Assembly (NCBI GenBank): GCA_950022295.1
Contig: OX465597.1
Span: forward strand, 58,453,016 to 58,517,015
DNA from: Bromus sterilis
Taxonomy: Eukaryota; Streptophyta; Magnoliopsida; Poales; Poaceae
Reading direction: 5' to 3'
Length of the DNA stretch: 64,000 bases
A program made the position numbers and the translations under genes. Positions 11,001 to 20,149 of the stretch are shown here, piece by piece. The notes below the pieces were generated by a model that was not told the DNA's origin, searched no databases, and saw only the letters and a program-made list of their open reading frames with translations. The first letter of the stretch is position 1. Each line of letters starts with the position of its first letter.

Positions 11001-11331
11001 TCTGAACAATCTTGGGTACCCAGACGAACCATTCGTCCTAGCCAATGATGTGGCGCAGATTTTCTATGTGAAGGACATGTCTACCAAACCGAGAAAAAGA
11101 AAAGATAAGAAAGCGAATACGTCATACGATGAGCCAAAGCGCCACATAGTCCTTTCAGGAAAAAAATACATCCTTGGATTAGAGGGCAAGACAGACAAGT
11201 CTGAAGATTATGAAAAGTTTCATGAAATTCCTCCCTTCAAAGTCAAGGCTGATCCAAGCATCTTGTTAAGAGATGAAGACTATCCATGGTTACGGCGCAA
11301 TAAGCAAAGCACACAAGTGAAGAAAAAGTGA
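8053..11331 (+). pseudogene. TNP2-type CACTA transposase, degenerate
   Basis: This is the transposase that cuts and joins CACTA ends. The start is MNRQWMYGD (8,053), directly after the solo LTR. The N-terminal Cys block MCCPCPTCGN (about 8,157) fits the transposase-associated domain (PF13963). The central block with IDVMHVTKNLCVNLL (about 9,720) fits Transposase_21 (PF02992). RGLLPENVRLAIVKLCAFLN (about 10,060) fits DUF4218, and NQNSGVRFDE to WELDYGDDFKVPLFKCKW (about 10,820-10,950) fits DUF4216. One frame covers the length, but it has stops near 8,092, 8,476, 8,494, 9,076, 9,244, 10,174, 10,249 and 10,384, and two compensating one-base shifts around 8,470 and 8,505. The expected CxxC segment before PVCGALRYK (8,754) appears shortened. 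It cannot make a full protein. Confidence 0.93.
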
Positions 11332-11337
11332 ATGGTG

Positions 11338-12805
11338 CTTATTGAAAATTCATGTAATGGTGCATATTGTAATGTCTTTGTAACAGATGAGTTTTCGTCT
11401 GAAACCCTTGTACTTTGAAAGAGATGGTCCAGTTTGTACACGAAGTGCATCCATTTTTTGCCGTAATCCTCTCAACTTTTGCACACATGTTATGTGGGTC
11501 AAATGATGATACCATGCCAAGTTTCAACCTTTTCTGAGTTCAGTTGTAGTGCTTTCTAATTTCAAGGTCATTTAGCTCAAAATAAATCATTAAATGCATG
11601 AAAAATAGCAAATGAAGTCAGAAAGGGTTGAAATTTTAGTATGTGGCTTTGAATGGTGCATATTGAATGCAATAAAAGTCTTGGGTTGAAATAAGTTTAG
11701 AAAAAAGAAATGTCTTTGTAACAGATGAGTTTTCGTCTGAAACCCTTGTACTGTGAAAGAGACGGTCCAGTTTGTACACGAAGTGTATCCAGTTTTTGAT
11801 GTAATCCTCTCAACTTTTGCACACATGTTATGTGGGTAAAATGATGATACCATGCCAAGTTTCAACCTTTTCTGAGTTCATTTGTAGTGCTTTCTAATTT
11901 CAAGGTCATTTAGCTCAAAATAAATCATTAAATGCATGAAAAACAGCAAATGAAGTCAGAAAGGGTTGAAATTTTAGTATGTGGCTTTGAATGGTGCATA
12001 TTGAATGCAAAAAAATTCTTGGGTTGAAAAAAGTTTAGAAAAATGAAATGTCTTTGTAACAGATGAGTTTTCGTCTAAAACCCTTGTACTGTGAAAGAGA
12101 CGGTCCAGTTTGTACACGAAGTGTATCCAGTTTTTGTCGTAATCCTCTCAACTTTTGCACACATGTTATGTGGGTCAAATGATGATACCATGCCAATTTT
12201 CAACCTTTTCTGAGTTCAGTTGTAGTTCTTTCTAATTTCAAGGTCATTTAGCTCAAAATAAATCATTAAATGCATGAAAAATAGCAAATGAAGTCAGAAA
12301 GGGTTGAAATTTTAGTATGTGGCTTTTAATGGTGCATATTGAATGCAAAAAAAATTCTTGGGTTGAAATAAGTTTAGAAAAATGAAATGTCTTTGTAACA
12401 GATGAGTTTTCGTCTGAAACCCTTGTACTTTGAAAGAGATGGTCCAGTTTGTACACGAAGTGTATCCAGTTTTTGCCGTAATCCTCTCAACTTTTGCACA
12501 CATGTTATGTGGGTCAAATGATGATACCATGCCAAGTTTCAACCTTTTCTGAGTTCAGTTGTAGTGCTTTCTAATTTCAAGGTCATTTAGCTCAAAAGAA
12601 ATCATTAAATGCATGAAAAATAGCAAATGAAGTCAGAAAGGGTTGAAATTTTAGTATGTGGCTTTGAATGGTGCATATTGAATGCACAAAAAGTCTTGAG
12701 TTCAAATAAGTTTAGAAAAATGAAATGCCTTTGTAACAGATGAGTTTTCGTCTGAAACCCTCGTACTTCGAAAGAGATGGTCCAGTTTGTACACGACGCG
12801 CTTTT
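11338..12805. repeat. Tandem array, 338-bp unit, about 4.3 copies
   Basis: The marker GTCTTTGTAACAGATGAG recurs at 11,374, 11,712, 12,050 and 12,389, and as GCCTTTGTAACAGATGAG at 12,727. The spacings are 338, 338, 339 and 338 bp. The array begins right after the transposase stop codon and ends at about 12,800. Units differ by scattered substitutions and short indels in an A-run. Small minus-strand ORFs recur once per unit; they result from the repetition and are not genes. Confidence 0.93.
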
Positions 12806-13224
12806 AACCGTACGGATTCGCCTGCATAAGTTCGACGGTGCATTTGATATGCTTGCACTCATGAGCCACCGTCGGGCTGTATGCAGGGGAAACCATGTGT
12901 TTTGTTTGATGGAAAACAAAAACAAAAAAGTATAGCAATTTCATTATAGGACGTCAACAGAAGAATACTCCATATCCTGTACTCTGTCATGGCGAATTAC
13001 AGAAAGTCCTCATCTGGTTGACAAATCCAGCAAGTCTACTGGAAAATCTGCCAACCAACCGAGGACCGTCCGAATTTCTCCCGGACAGAGTACCAGATAC
13101 AGATGAATTTCTCCGTGTACGGCCTTTAGTGAACTTGGTATGCTACGATAAGTCCACGTGGACCTGTGCTTATAAACTGGTCTAACTCCACTTCGGCTAG
13201 CGAGGTGGTACTAATTTTAGTTGC
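12806..13224. other. Non-coding CACTA interior between array and repeat cluster
   Basis: No convincing ORF, terminal repeat or RNA gene is visible. The stretch continues from the last partial 338-bp unit into unique-looking sequence and ends where CCGGTT-type motifs begin. Confidence 0.5.
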
Positions 13225-13790
13225 TTACAGGGGACCTTTAGTACCGGTTCTGGGCACCAACCGGTACTAAAGGATTAGTTAGTGATTAATTACGGTGGGA
13301 GAGACCTTTAGTACCGGTTGGAGGCACCAACCGGGACTAAAGGTACTTTTTTAGAGAAAAATAATACCACCTACTGGGCTGACACGGCCTGGATACGACT
13401 AGAAACCCACTAATGGGCCAGGATCCAGGCCCGCAGTAGACCCAGAAGGCAAGCAGTAACAGTGTAGGCCCGAAAGCCTGCGGTTGAGAGGAGCTCGAAG
13501 TGGTACGCGCATCAGCGCTTATAAACCAGTCCGGCTATCCTTCGACTAGCGAGGTGGGACTAAACATCCCACTGCACCGCGGCGCAAGGCCTTTTGTTCC
13601 GGTTGGTGGCACCAACCGGTACCAATGCACCCCTTTAGTTCCGGTTGGTGCCCCGAACCGGTACCAATGGGCTCTGTTTCCCGCCCTTTCGGATGCTGAA
13701 AAAGGAACATTGGTCCCGGTTCTTGGCATCAACCGGTACCAATGCACACCTTTAGTACCGGTTGATGCCACCAACCGGGACCAATGCTCT
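13225..13790 (+). repeat. Internal cluster of subterminal-type CCGGTT repeats in the CACTA
   Basis: Units such as TTTAGTACCGGTT and CACCAACCGG(T/G)AC occur repeatedly in both orientations, like those at the two ends. A longer block, CGGCTA...GCGAGGTGG, is present twice (near 13,194 and 13,532). The cluster lies directly upstream of a TATA box and the second set of genes. No CACTA terminus is found beside it. Confidence 0.85.
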
Positions 13791-13792
13791 GG

Positions 13793-13800
13793 TTATATAA
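13793..13800 (+). promoter_or_regulatory. TATA box of the CACTA internal promoter
   Basis: TTATATAA sits just after the repeat cluster and is followed by TCCCCCGCCTTC and a GC-rich leader. A related block (AATAATCCCCCGCCTTC...TCTCGCCATTTG) reappears at about 15,172-15,220, before the second gene. Confidence 0.5.
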
Positions 13801-14136
13801 TCCCCCGCCTTCGAGCCCGCCGTTCCCATCTCGCCATTTGCAGGCTAACAGCTCAAGACGACGCCGACGCCGTCAGGCTGACGGATTTTGCCCCCGCCGT
13901 CGCCGACGACTTCGCCGCTCCGTTCCTCCACCGACGTCGCCGCATCGTTCCTCCGCCGCCCCGTTTCCTCCACCAACGCCGCCGCCGCCCGGCCCGCCCG
14001 GCCGGCCCCTTTCTCCTCTCCACCGACGCCGTCGCCCCCACATTCCTCCACGACGCCGGCCGCGCCCCGCTCCTCGATCTACGTCGCCGGCGCCTCTCGC
14101 TCACTGGTGAGTCAAGATCTTGCCGCCGGCCGCTAG

Positions 14137-14515
14137 CTAGTATAGATTAATTAGTATAGATAAATAGATAGATTAGTCGAGATAAATATATATAATTAGT
14201 ATAGATTAATAAATAGATGATAGATATAGATAGATAGATAGATAGAGCAGTATAATCTGTGTAAAATCGATAGATAAATAGATATATATATATATAGCTA
14301 ATAATAAATATATATATATATATATATAATTGATAGAGTAGAATCTGTGTATAATAGATATAGATAGATAGCTAGATAGATAGATAGATATATAATTTGT
14401 AAGACAAAAATACTTTGTAAGACAAAAATTTATTTAATAGATAAATATATGTGTATAATACTTTGTATAATATATATATATATATATAGTTAGCTAGTAT
14501 ATAGATAGATAGACA
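14137..14515. repeat. TAGA and TA microsatellite tract
   Basis: Imperfect GATA/TAGA runs (about 14,160-14,250 and 14,355-14,390) are interspersed with TA runs (14,283-14,330 and 14,470-14,490). They probably lie in an intron or leader of the CACTA second gene region. Confidence 0.8.
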
Positions 14516-14637
14516 GCCTTGACGTATTCGCTAAGTATTTTTGTCTTATTTTGTTAATTTGTTAGTTGGCTAGTATAAATTTTTCACTAGTTCATGTTAA
14601 TAAAATTTTGCATATATTAAATAAGTTCTCGGCAACG

Positions 14638-14937
14638 ATGCCTGGCCCTCATCCCCGTCGTCGCCGCGCCGGAGAGAACCCGTTTGATGGGATGGGCGAT
14701 GTTCGGGACTGGGCTCCCTCGGGCTGGCACTGGGAGGTGATCTCCGAGGCGCGCCGCTTAGTGAGGAATCCGGGTCCTGTCGTCGACCCGGATCTTCTTT
14801 GGTGGCGGTCGCATGGGCCACAGTCGGTGCGAAGACAGCCGGCCCCCGAGTGGATTGTACGCCGACGTGTCAGGGAGGAGGACGAGCACGTCCTTCGCTA
14901 CTTGGTGGCGTTGGACGTCGGGTCATGGAGGACCTGA
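14638..14937 (+). CDS. Small Arg/Trp-rich CACTA ORF (100 aa)
   Basis: The ORF starts at an ATG after an AT-rich tract and encodes MPGPHPRRRRAGENPFDGMG followed by WAPSGWHWEVISEARRLV. Its C-terminal half, with EWIVRRRVREEDEHVLRYLV, looks helical and charged. It sits between the internal promoter and the second gene on the same strand and is uninterrupted. It may be a separate exon of a longer transcript rather than a complete protein. I recall similar ORFs in other wheat CACTA elements but no assigned function. Codon content is clearly richer in GC than the surrounding DNA, which supports coding. Confidence 0.5.
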   Translation: MPGPHPRRRRAGENPFDGMGDVRDWAPSGWHWEVISEARRLVRNPGPVVDPDLLWWRSHGPQSVRRQPAPEWIVRRRVREEDEHVLRYLVALDVGSWRT

Positions 14938-15278
14938 AAGGTTCTTCAGGGATCTCATCCGAGCTACGAGTTCGTGGCGGTTCCTTCTCTTTGGGTGGCC
15001 ACCTTCCACCGCACCCTACGTTGTTTACTGTATTAGCCATGTTGTTTACCGTTGTATTACTTATGAGGCACTATGCAACCTTGTTTTAAAATATTATTGC
15101 TGCATTTTTATTCGAGTTCATAATTTTTTATGTGTATTAACTTTGAACCAACCGGGACCTATTCTCTTGGTAAATAATCCCCCGCCTTCCAGTCGTCGTT
15201 CCCATCTCGCCATTTGGCTCAAGACGACGCCGAAGACGACACCGAACTAATCTTTTGAATTATATATGAACACAGAAA

Positions 15279-16648
15279 ATGGTTGACGATGAACAACTCG
15301 TCCAGTGCCCCTATTATGATGATAACTCGGGTCGGTGCGACAGCAGGTATCCAAAGTTGGATGGGGATGAAGAAAGATATTTCTCCCTCACGCTTAGGCG
15401 TGACTTCATAAAAATAACGGTATATATATACAACTTCTGCGTCAACATCATCCTTCTTATTTAATCATGCTTCACACTTAAATTTTTGTTTTGACGTGTA
15501 ATTTTTTTATAATCAACTAGTGCATCCCATGCTATGCAAGACGCCAAGTATGTGACTTTGTTAAATTCAATGATTGGAAAGAGAATGAAACAAAGGAAGT
15601 CAAACTAAAGACGACGAAACATGGTATAACTTTGAGGATTGATGTCACTAATAAATGTTGGTGCACTTATTTTGCTTGTCCAAATTGGCATGCATTGTGC
15701 AAGGCATATGCATTACAAGAGGATATGCAAATAACCTTTGATCTTGGACCTCGCCGAGATGTATTTAAAAATAATGATATTTGGATGCTAGTGGACGACA
15801 AGAAGCTGGTTCTATCTCAACGTGAGTTTCTTAACCAAATTTTACTTGTTTCCTTTCCTTATTTCTTTGCTTCCCAAGTTGACAACTTTGTTATAATTTC
15901 CACTTTATCTCTATGCTCCGATGGATGTACGCAAGATATTTGATAATGCTTTCTATAATGGTGGGGTTGAGGAGCTAACCATGGATGAACAAGATGAGTA
16001 CATCTCCTTTCTTGAAGATGTAACTGGCTTTGCAAGCAAATCTTATACTCCATATGTTCCATTTGTTCTCGAGTTGTTGCCGGTATATGTATCAAACTAT
16101 ATCATGGTGAGATTTTTTACTGTTTTGTCACTACTTCATCATTTTCAGAAATCTTTTGACCTAAGATTAACTATACCGCATTACTAAGTATTTTACTCAT
16201 ATGTTTTCAACAGAAAATCTCGAAAAAATGTGTGCCTAAATGGATGCCTTCTAGAGGCGAGCTTACAGTTGTGGATGCCGGCGGCCATGGGAAGAACTCT
16301 TCAAGACTGACTACTCCACTGAAAGTGAACGTGATGGTGGCTCCTTAAGAATAAAAAATTGTAAACGGATAGTGATTCGGAAGAATATAAAAGATTGGGA
16401 CAAGGTCTTCTCCATATTACATTATGGAAATGAAGGTGTCTTTTGTTTTTTTTATATTTACCCTTGTGAGGATGAGCAGTCTCATAGGTGATATATATGA
16501 GGAGTCGAGGTATAATATTATGAAATGGAACCTTGTGTTTGATATTAGCGAAGTTAAACTAGCAAAGGACCTTTGTGTGTTGGATATTAATTATGATCAT
16601 GATGATATATATGAGATGAATCCTTTCTCTCCTAGTCCTAGATGGTGA
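15279..16648 (+). pseudogene. Second CACTA gene, multi-exon, broken
   Basis: Exon 1 (15,279-15,419) starts MVDDEQLVQCPYYDD and ends before GTATAT. Exon 2 (15,521-15,821, after CAACTAG) continues in phase with CIPCYARRQVCDFVKFNDW and KCWCTYFACPNWHALCKAY, ending before GTGAGT. A third coding block (about 15,921-16,106) includes VRKIFDNAFYNGGVEELTMD and ends before GTGAG. A fourth starts at 16,214 after CAACAG. It carries CVPKWMPSRGEL, then shifts frame near 16,290, because KRIVIRKNIKDWDKVFSI follows in another frame. The last block ends NPFSPSPRW at 16,648. The alternation of Trp, Phe and basic residues in exon 2 loosely resembles plant B3-type DNA-binding domains, which would suit a protein binding the element ends, but that is a guess. 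The acceptor before block 3 was not found. Confidence 0.55.
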
Positions 16649-16749
16649 TAAGAGAGTACACAACTCTTTTTATTAGCTAGCTAAAACAATATATGAAACC
16701 CCTAAATTAACCCCTGCAAAACCCCCTAAACCCTCCACCATTTCAAAAA

Positions 16750-16962
16750 AAAACTACCCGTCCCGATTGGTGGCACCAACCGGGACAAAAGGCCCTTTCG
16801 CCTGGGCAAGCCACAACGGCCACATGGAGGCCCGTCTGTCCCGGTTCGTGGCCCAACCGGGACTAAAGGTTTTGGCATTAGTAACGACCCTTTAGTCCCG
16901 GTTCCGGAACCGGGACAAATGAGCCTCTGAAACCGGGACAAATGGGGCTTTTTCTACTAGTG
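16750..16962 (+). repeat. Right subterminal and terminal repeats of the CACTA element
   Basis: Motifs such as GGTGGCACCAACCGGGAC and CCCGGTTCCGGAACCGGGAC lead into the terminus TTTTCTACTAGTG at 16,950-16,962, the inverse of the left end. The target copy CAT follows. Confidence 0.88.
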
Positions 16963-16965
16963 CAT

Positions 16966-19016
16966 GGAGGACGCCTAGTACCGCCACTTGGTAACCGCAA
17001 GGGGAGGATGCCGAAGGATTGGTGATTTATGTCATCCCTCTATCTCTTCGTTAGTTAATTTCATTTTAGATGAACAGTCCAATGAAGTATGTTGCTCTGA
17101 ACTATGTTTTGGATCAGAAGTTATGAAATTGATCTATGTTCATGCAGTTTATCAATCTTGTTTATCCATGTTTTATGTGATCGATGTAGCATAGTATATG
17201 TGCATGGCTAGTAAAGGATGTGAGCAGACATTTATAGACAGGGACTATAGGAGAGGACGAAAATAAGCTGCCCGATCACTGCGCCTGAACCCATCCGCAA
17301 ATATATAAAGGGCTAAAAGTGCTCACCATAATAAAGTTGAAAAACAAATCGCGCGCACGTCTTTTCTCGTCCAGGCAATTTTGTGACGAAAATGCAACAA
17401 TCACGCCGTGCACGACTATGTTGCCTATGCTCAAAGTGATGAAAGACTGGCTTGAAACCGCGGAATGGTTGTCGCCGAAAACCCATTGCCACGACCAACA
17501 AATGGAAACGTTGGCATCCTGTGCACGTGAACGCGACGAACCCTTTGCACATTAGAGTGTTAAGACGTACTATCTCTTTTCCACTTGCCAAGTTGCCAAT
17601 GGAGAAGGAGTAGAAAGATGTGCCAATTAATCCCATGACCAGTCTCCATCTAGACCAGCCCCAGCATGGCCTCCATGGGTCGCTAGCTAAGCTAAGCTAG
17701 CATGGGGATGCGTACCAGTGCACTAATGTTATGGTGGTTACAACGGTGTCACTCAACGAATGATGAGAATAGGTGTCACAGGAAATATTGCTGTTGCAAT
17801 CATCGACCTAGAGGATCTCTCTTTCTCTCCCTCTCTCTCCCGGAGAACTACGTTGCCCAGTTGTCTACCGGCGCTGTCTCCTGGCCATTGAAAATCTTGG
17901 AGAAGCTCTGCAAGCGCGACTGATGGCGGCAATGGCCACGACACCCGCGCACTGCAGCTTCGCTCTGCCTGGGTTATGTTGTCCACTCAGTCGTTTTCGG
18001 GGAGACTAATGGCGATTTCGGATAACTACGCAATCTGTAATGTGCCTCCGGGCTACTGGACAATGGAGGAAAATGACACCCCACTTGACATGTGGTCTGT
18101 GAGGTGTTTCGTTTTGCATTGCTCCCCTGTCAATTCTTCGCCTCTCTCTCGGCCGTCTATTCTGACTAGCCCGCTAGAGGTGGAGACTTCTGTTTGATGA
18201 TATATACTGCATAGTTCTCTACCAGAGAAATTTCATAATGAATGAATGAATGCACTCTCAAACTATTTAGTTAATAAATTGCCTTTCTTATAGTATAAGA
18301 AAAAGTAGACTTGCCTGGTTAATTTTACTAAAAAGTCGAGTGAAAATTATTACAACAACCCATTCAGGACAACAACAACGATCTACTGGATCTAACGTTC
18401 CATTTTCTCGTGGAATGGCAGCAGGCTCTCGTACGGTAAAAAAGTTGACACAAAGGCTCGACAAATCATTGCACTTGTTGACATGTCGCTATGGCCGCCA
18501 CGTTGGTCCACCCGTGTCAAGCCATCTCAAATAATCTCAAGCTCAAGAACAGACGCATGTGTTAGCTAGCAAAAGAGGAGAGCCCCTACTTTTAGTATGC
18601 GTGGCCGAAAATGGATTTGATTCATTCAGGGCCGGGACCAGTACTTGTGCGTTGCTTAATCCTCTGGCAAAGAACTCAGCCAGAAATTCAAGGGATGATA
18701 TTTTCCTAGTATTTACCTTACACTAGAAACTCAACTTATCTATCCTGGCGCAACAAAATCCAGTACTGTACCCGACAGGAGATGCCCTCATGGCGTCCAC
18801 CGAGCGTCGTCATCATCCGGTGCGTGGTCCTCCTGGTACGCCGCAGTCACATGACCTCTCCCATCTCAAATTATTGGGGAAAAAAGGGTGCACAATCATG
18901 TTGGGCGTTTTTACTGTCATCTACTACAATCATGCTGGTTTGTACTTATGAATAATGTTTAGGATGGGTTATTACTTCATGTTTGCCCATGAAACAAGTT
19001 AACATCATATTTTTCT
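16966..19016. other. Low-copy-looking DNA between transposons
   Basis: About 2 kb without LTR, TIR or retroelement coding signatures. ORFs are short (up to about 107 aa) and show no recognisable domain. Candidate promoter-like sequence AAATATATAAAGGG lies at 17,298-17,311. A CT-rich stretch lies at about 17,816-17,840. With the stretch at 55,352-55,810 this is the best candidate for ancestral sequence, but I see no gene in it. Confidence 0.4.
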
Positions 19017-19172
19017 TTAGAGCAACTCTAGTAGATCCTTTATCACGTGGACCCTTAAAACCGGTATAAGCACCGAAAAAAGCGTGGTATAAGGGTCCAA
19101 ATCAACTCCGTTAAAACAAAAACCTTGAACGTAAACCGTAAAAAGCAATATTCTAAAATAGTCCTTCCTTTT

Positions 19173-19550
19173 TCTCTGACCGCTGTGGGTCCGCAGGACC
19201 TTCGATTCGGGTAAAACTTTGAACTACGCGATCAGCGCGTCGAGCCGGCGGCGTTCACCTTGTGCGGAAACCGTTCCGAGAATACTCCCCGGTGCGCTAT
19301 AAAAATATCCCGTTTACTTATTAAACGGGGGTTTTCATTCCGTTGGCGACGGCTGGTCTTGTGCGGGTTTTGCCGACGGTGATCGGGTGAAACTCGGTGT
19401 CGCAAAGGTCGAGTGTCAGGGTGGCAAGGGTCGATCTCCGTCCGGTACGAGATAAGAGGGGGATGCAAATACCACAAACAAATCAAACAATCAAACAATT
19501 CACACCGAACACAATTTTTTTTTAATTTTTGTGAAATCTGGGCTGTTACA
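19173..19550 (-). repeat. Remnant of the 3' LTR of C
   Basis: It matches 54,655-55,044 with scattered substitutions and one small indel: both contain GGGTCCGCAGGACC, TCAGCGCGTCGAGCCGGCGG and GGTGATCGGGTGAAACTC in the same order. The other 3.9 kb of this LTR is missing. Confidence 0.85.
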
Positions 19551-20149
19551 ATACAAGACCACCAACAAGGGATCTCGTCCCAAGATCCTGGACGATCCGG
19601 GGGGAGGGGGGAGAAAAGAGAGTCGCCAATCTTCAACACCACCAACAAGGGACTCTGCTCCATGTCGACGTCGAACTTCCATCGAGATAAATTTCCGCAG
19701 AGAGGCGGCAACGTCGGAAAACGAAACCATCGAGGGATCAAGAGGAAGAACGATAGTTGAAAGCGACGACCAGGGGAAGCATTCTCACTGAAGTTGTGAG
19801 GATACTAGGCAAGAGAACGGAAGTCAATAGACGACCAAGATGTTTACCAGAGTCAGATAGACTAAAGGTACCATAGGAATTCCCAACCCGATATCGGAAT
19901 CGAGACAATACAATGCAAGCAAGGCATTGTAACTATTCCGAAACTCCACACACTCGAGATCCTAGAGTTTGTAAGGGGATAAGTCGAGATTAAAACAATT
20001 ACGTCACTTGTCCTGACCAGAGCAAGGGTAAGGAGTAAAAAGATTCCAACTCTCCAATAGCTAACTTAGTAACTACAAAATAGTTTTGGTCTAGACTCGA
20101 CTTCGGCCAGAAAAGGGATCCTACGGTCAGTAAGGCTCTGATACCAAGT
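19551..20149 (-). other. Residual interior of C
   Basis: About 600 bp without a supported ORF. It holds the primer site at its right end. Overlapping short ORFs on both strands are not conserved in any other element here. Confidence 0.6.
20136..20146 (-). other. Primer-binding site of C (initiator tRNA-Met type)
   Basis: The minus strand reads TGGTATCAGAG, three bases inside the LTR edge at 20,150. This is the standard complement of the initiator tRNA-Met 3' end and fixes the orientation as minus. Confidence 0.88.

Larger units (their letters stand above)
5226..16962 (+). mobile_element. Complete CACTA (En/Spm) DNA transposon, 11.7 kb, defective
   Basis: Both ends read CACTAGTAGAAAA inward, and the 3-bp target CAT is repeated outside (5,223-5,225 and 16,963-16,965). 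Subterminal regions on both sides are packed with CCGGTT/AACCGG-type motifs. Order inside: promoter, coiled-coil/membrane ORF, solo LTR insertion, TNP2-type transposase, 338-bp tandem array, an internal cluster of the same CCGGTT motifs with a TATA box, a 100-aa ORF and a second multi-exon gene, all on the plus strand. The transposase has several stops, so this copy could move only with help from an intact relative. Superfamily certain; family name not assigned. Confidence 0.95.

Noticed and set aside
11339..12542. Recurring 60-90-codon minus-strand frames (MKLGMVSSF...)
   Set aside because: They recur once per 338-bp unit and reflect the repeat, with no independent support for coding.
11338..12805. 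CRISPR-like or centromeric satellite array
   Set aside because: Units are contiguous without spacers, the host is a plant, and the array is confined to a CACTA element with few copies.
13500..14150. 216-codon frame with repeated PVGxxNRYQ-like peptides
   Set aside because: The repetition comes from the CCGGTT-type DNA repeats of the CACTA internal cluster, followed by a GC-rich leader open in all frames.
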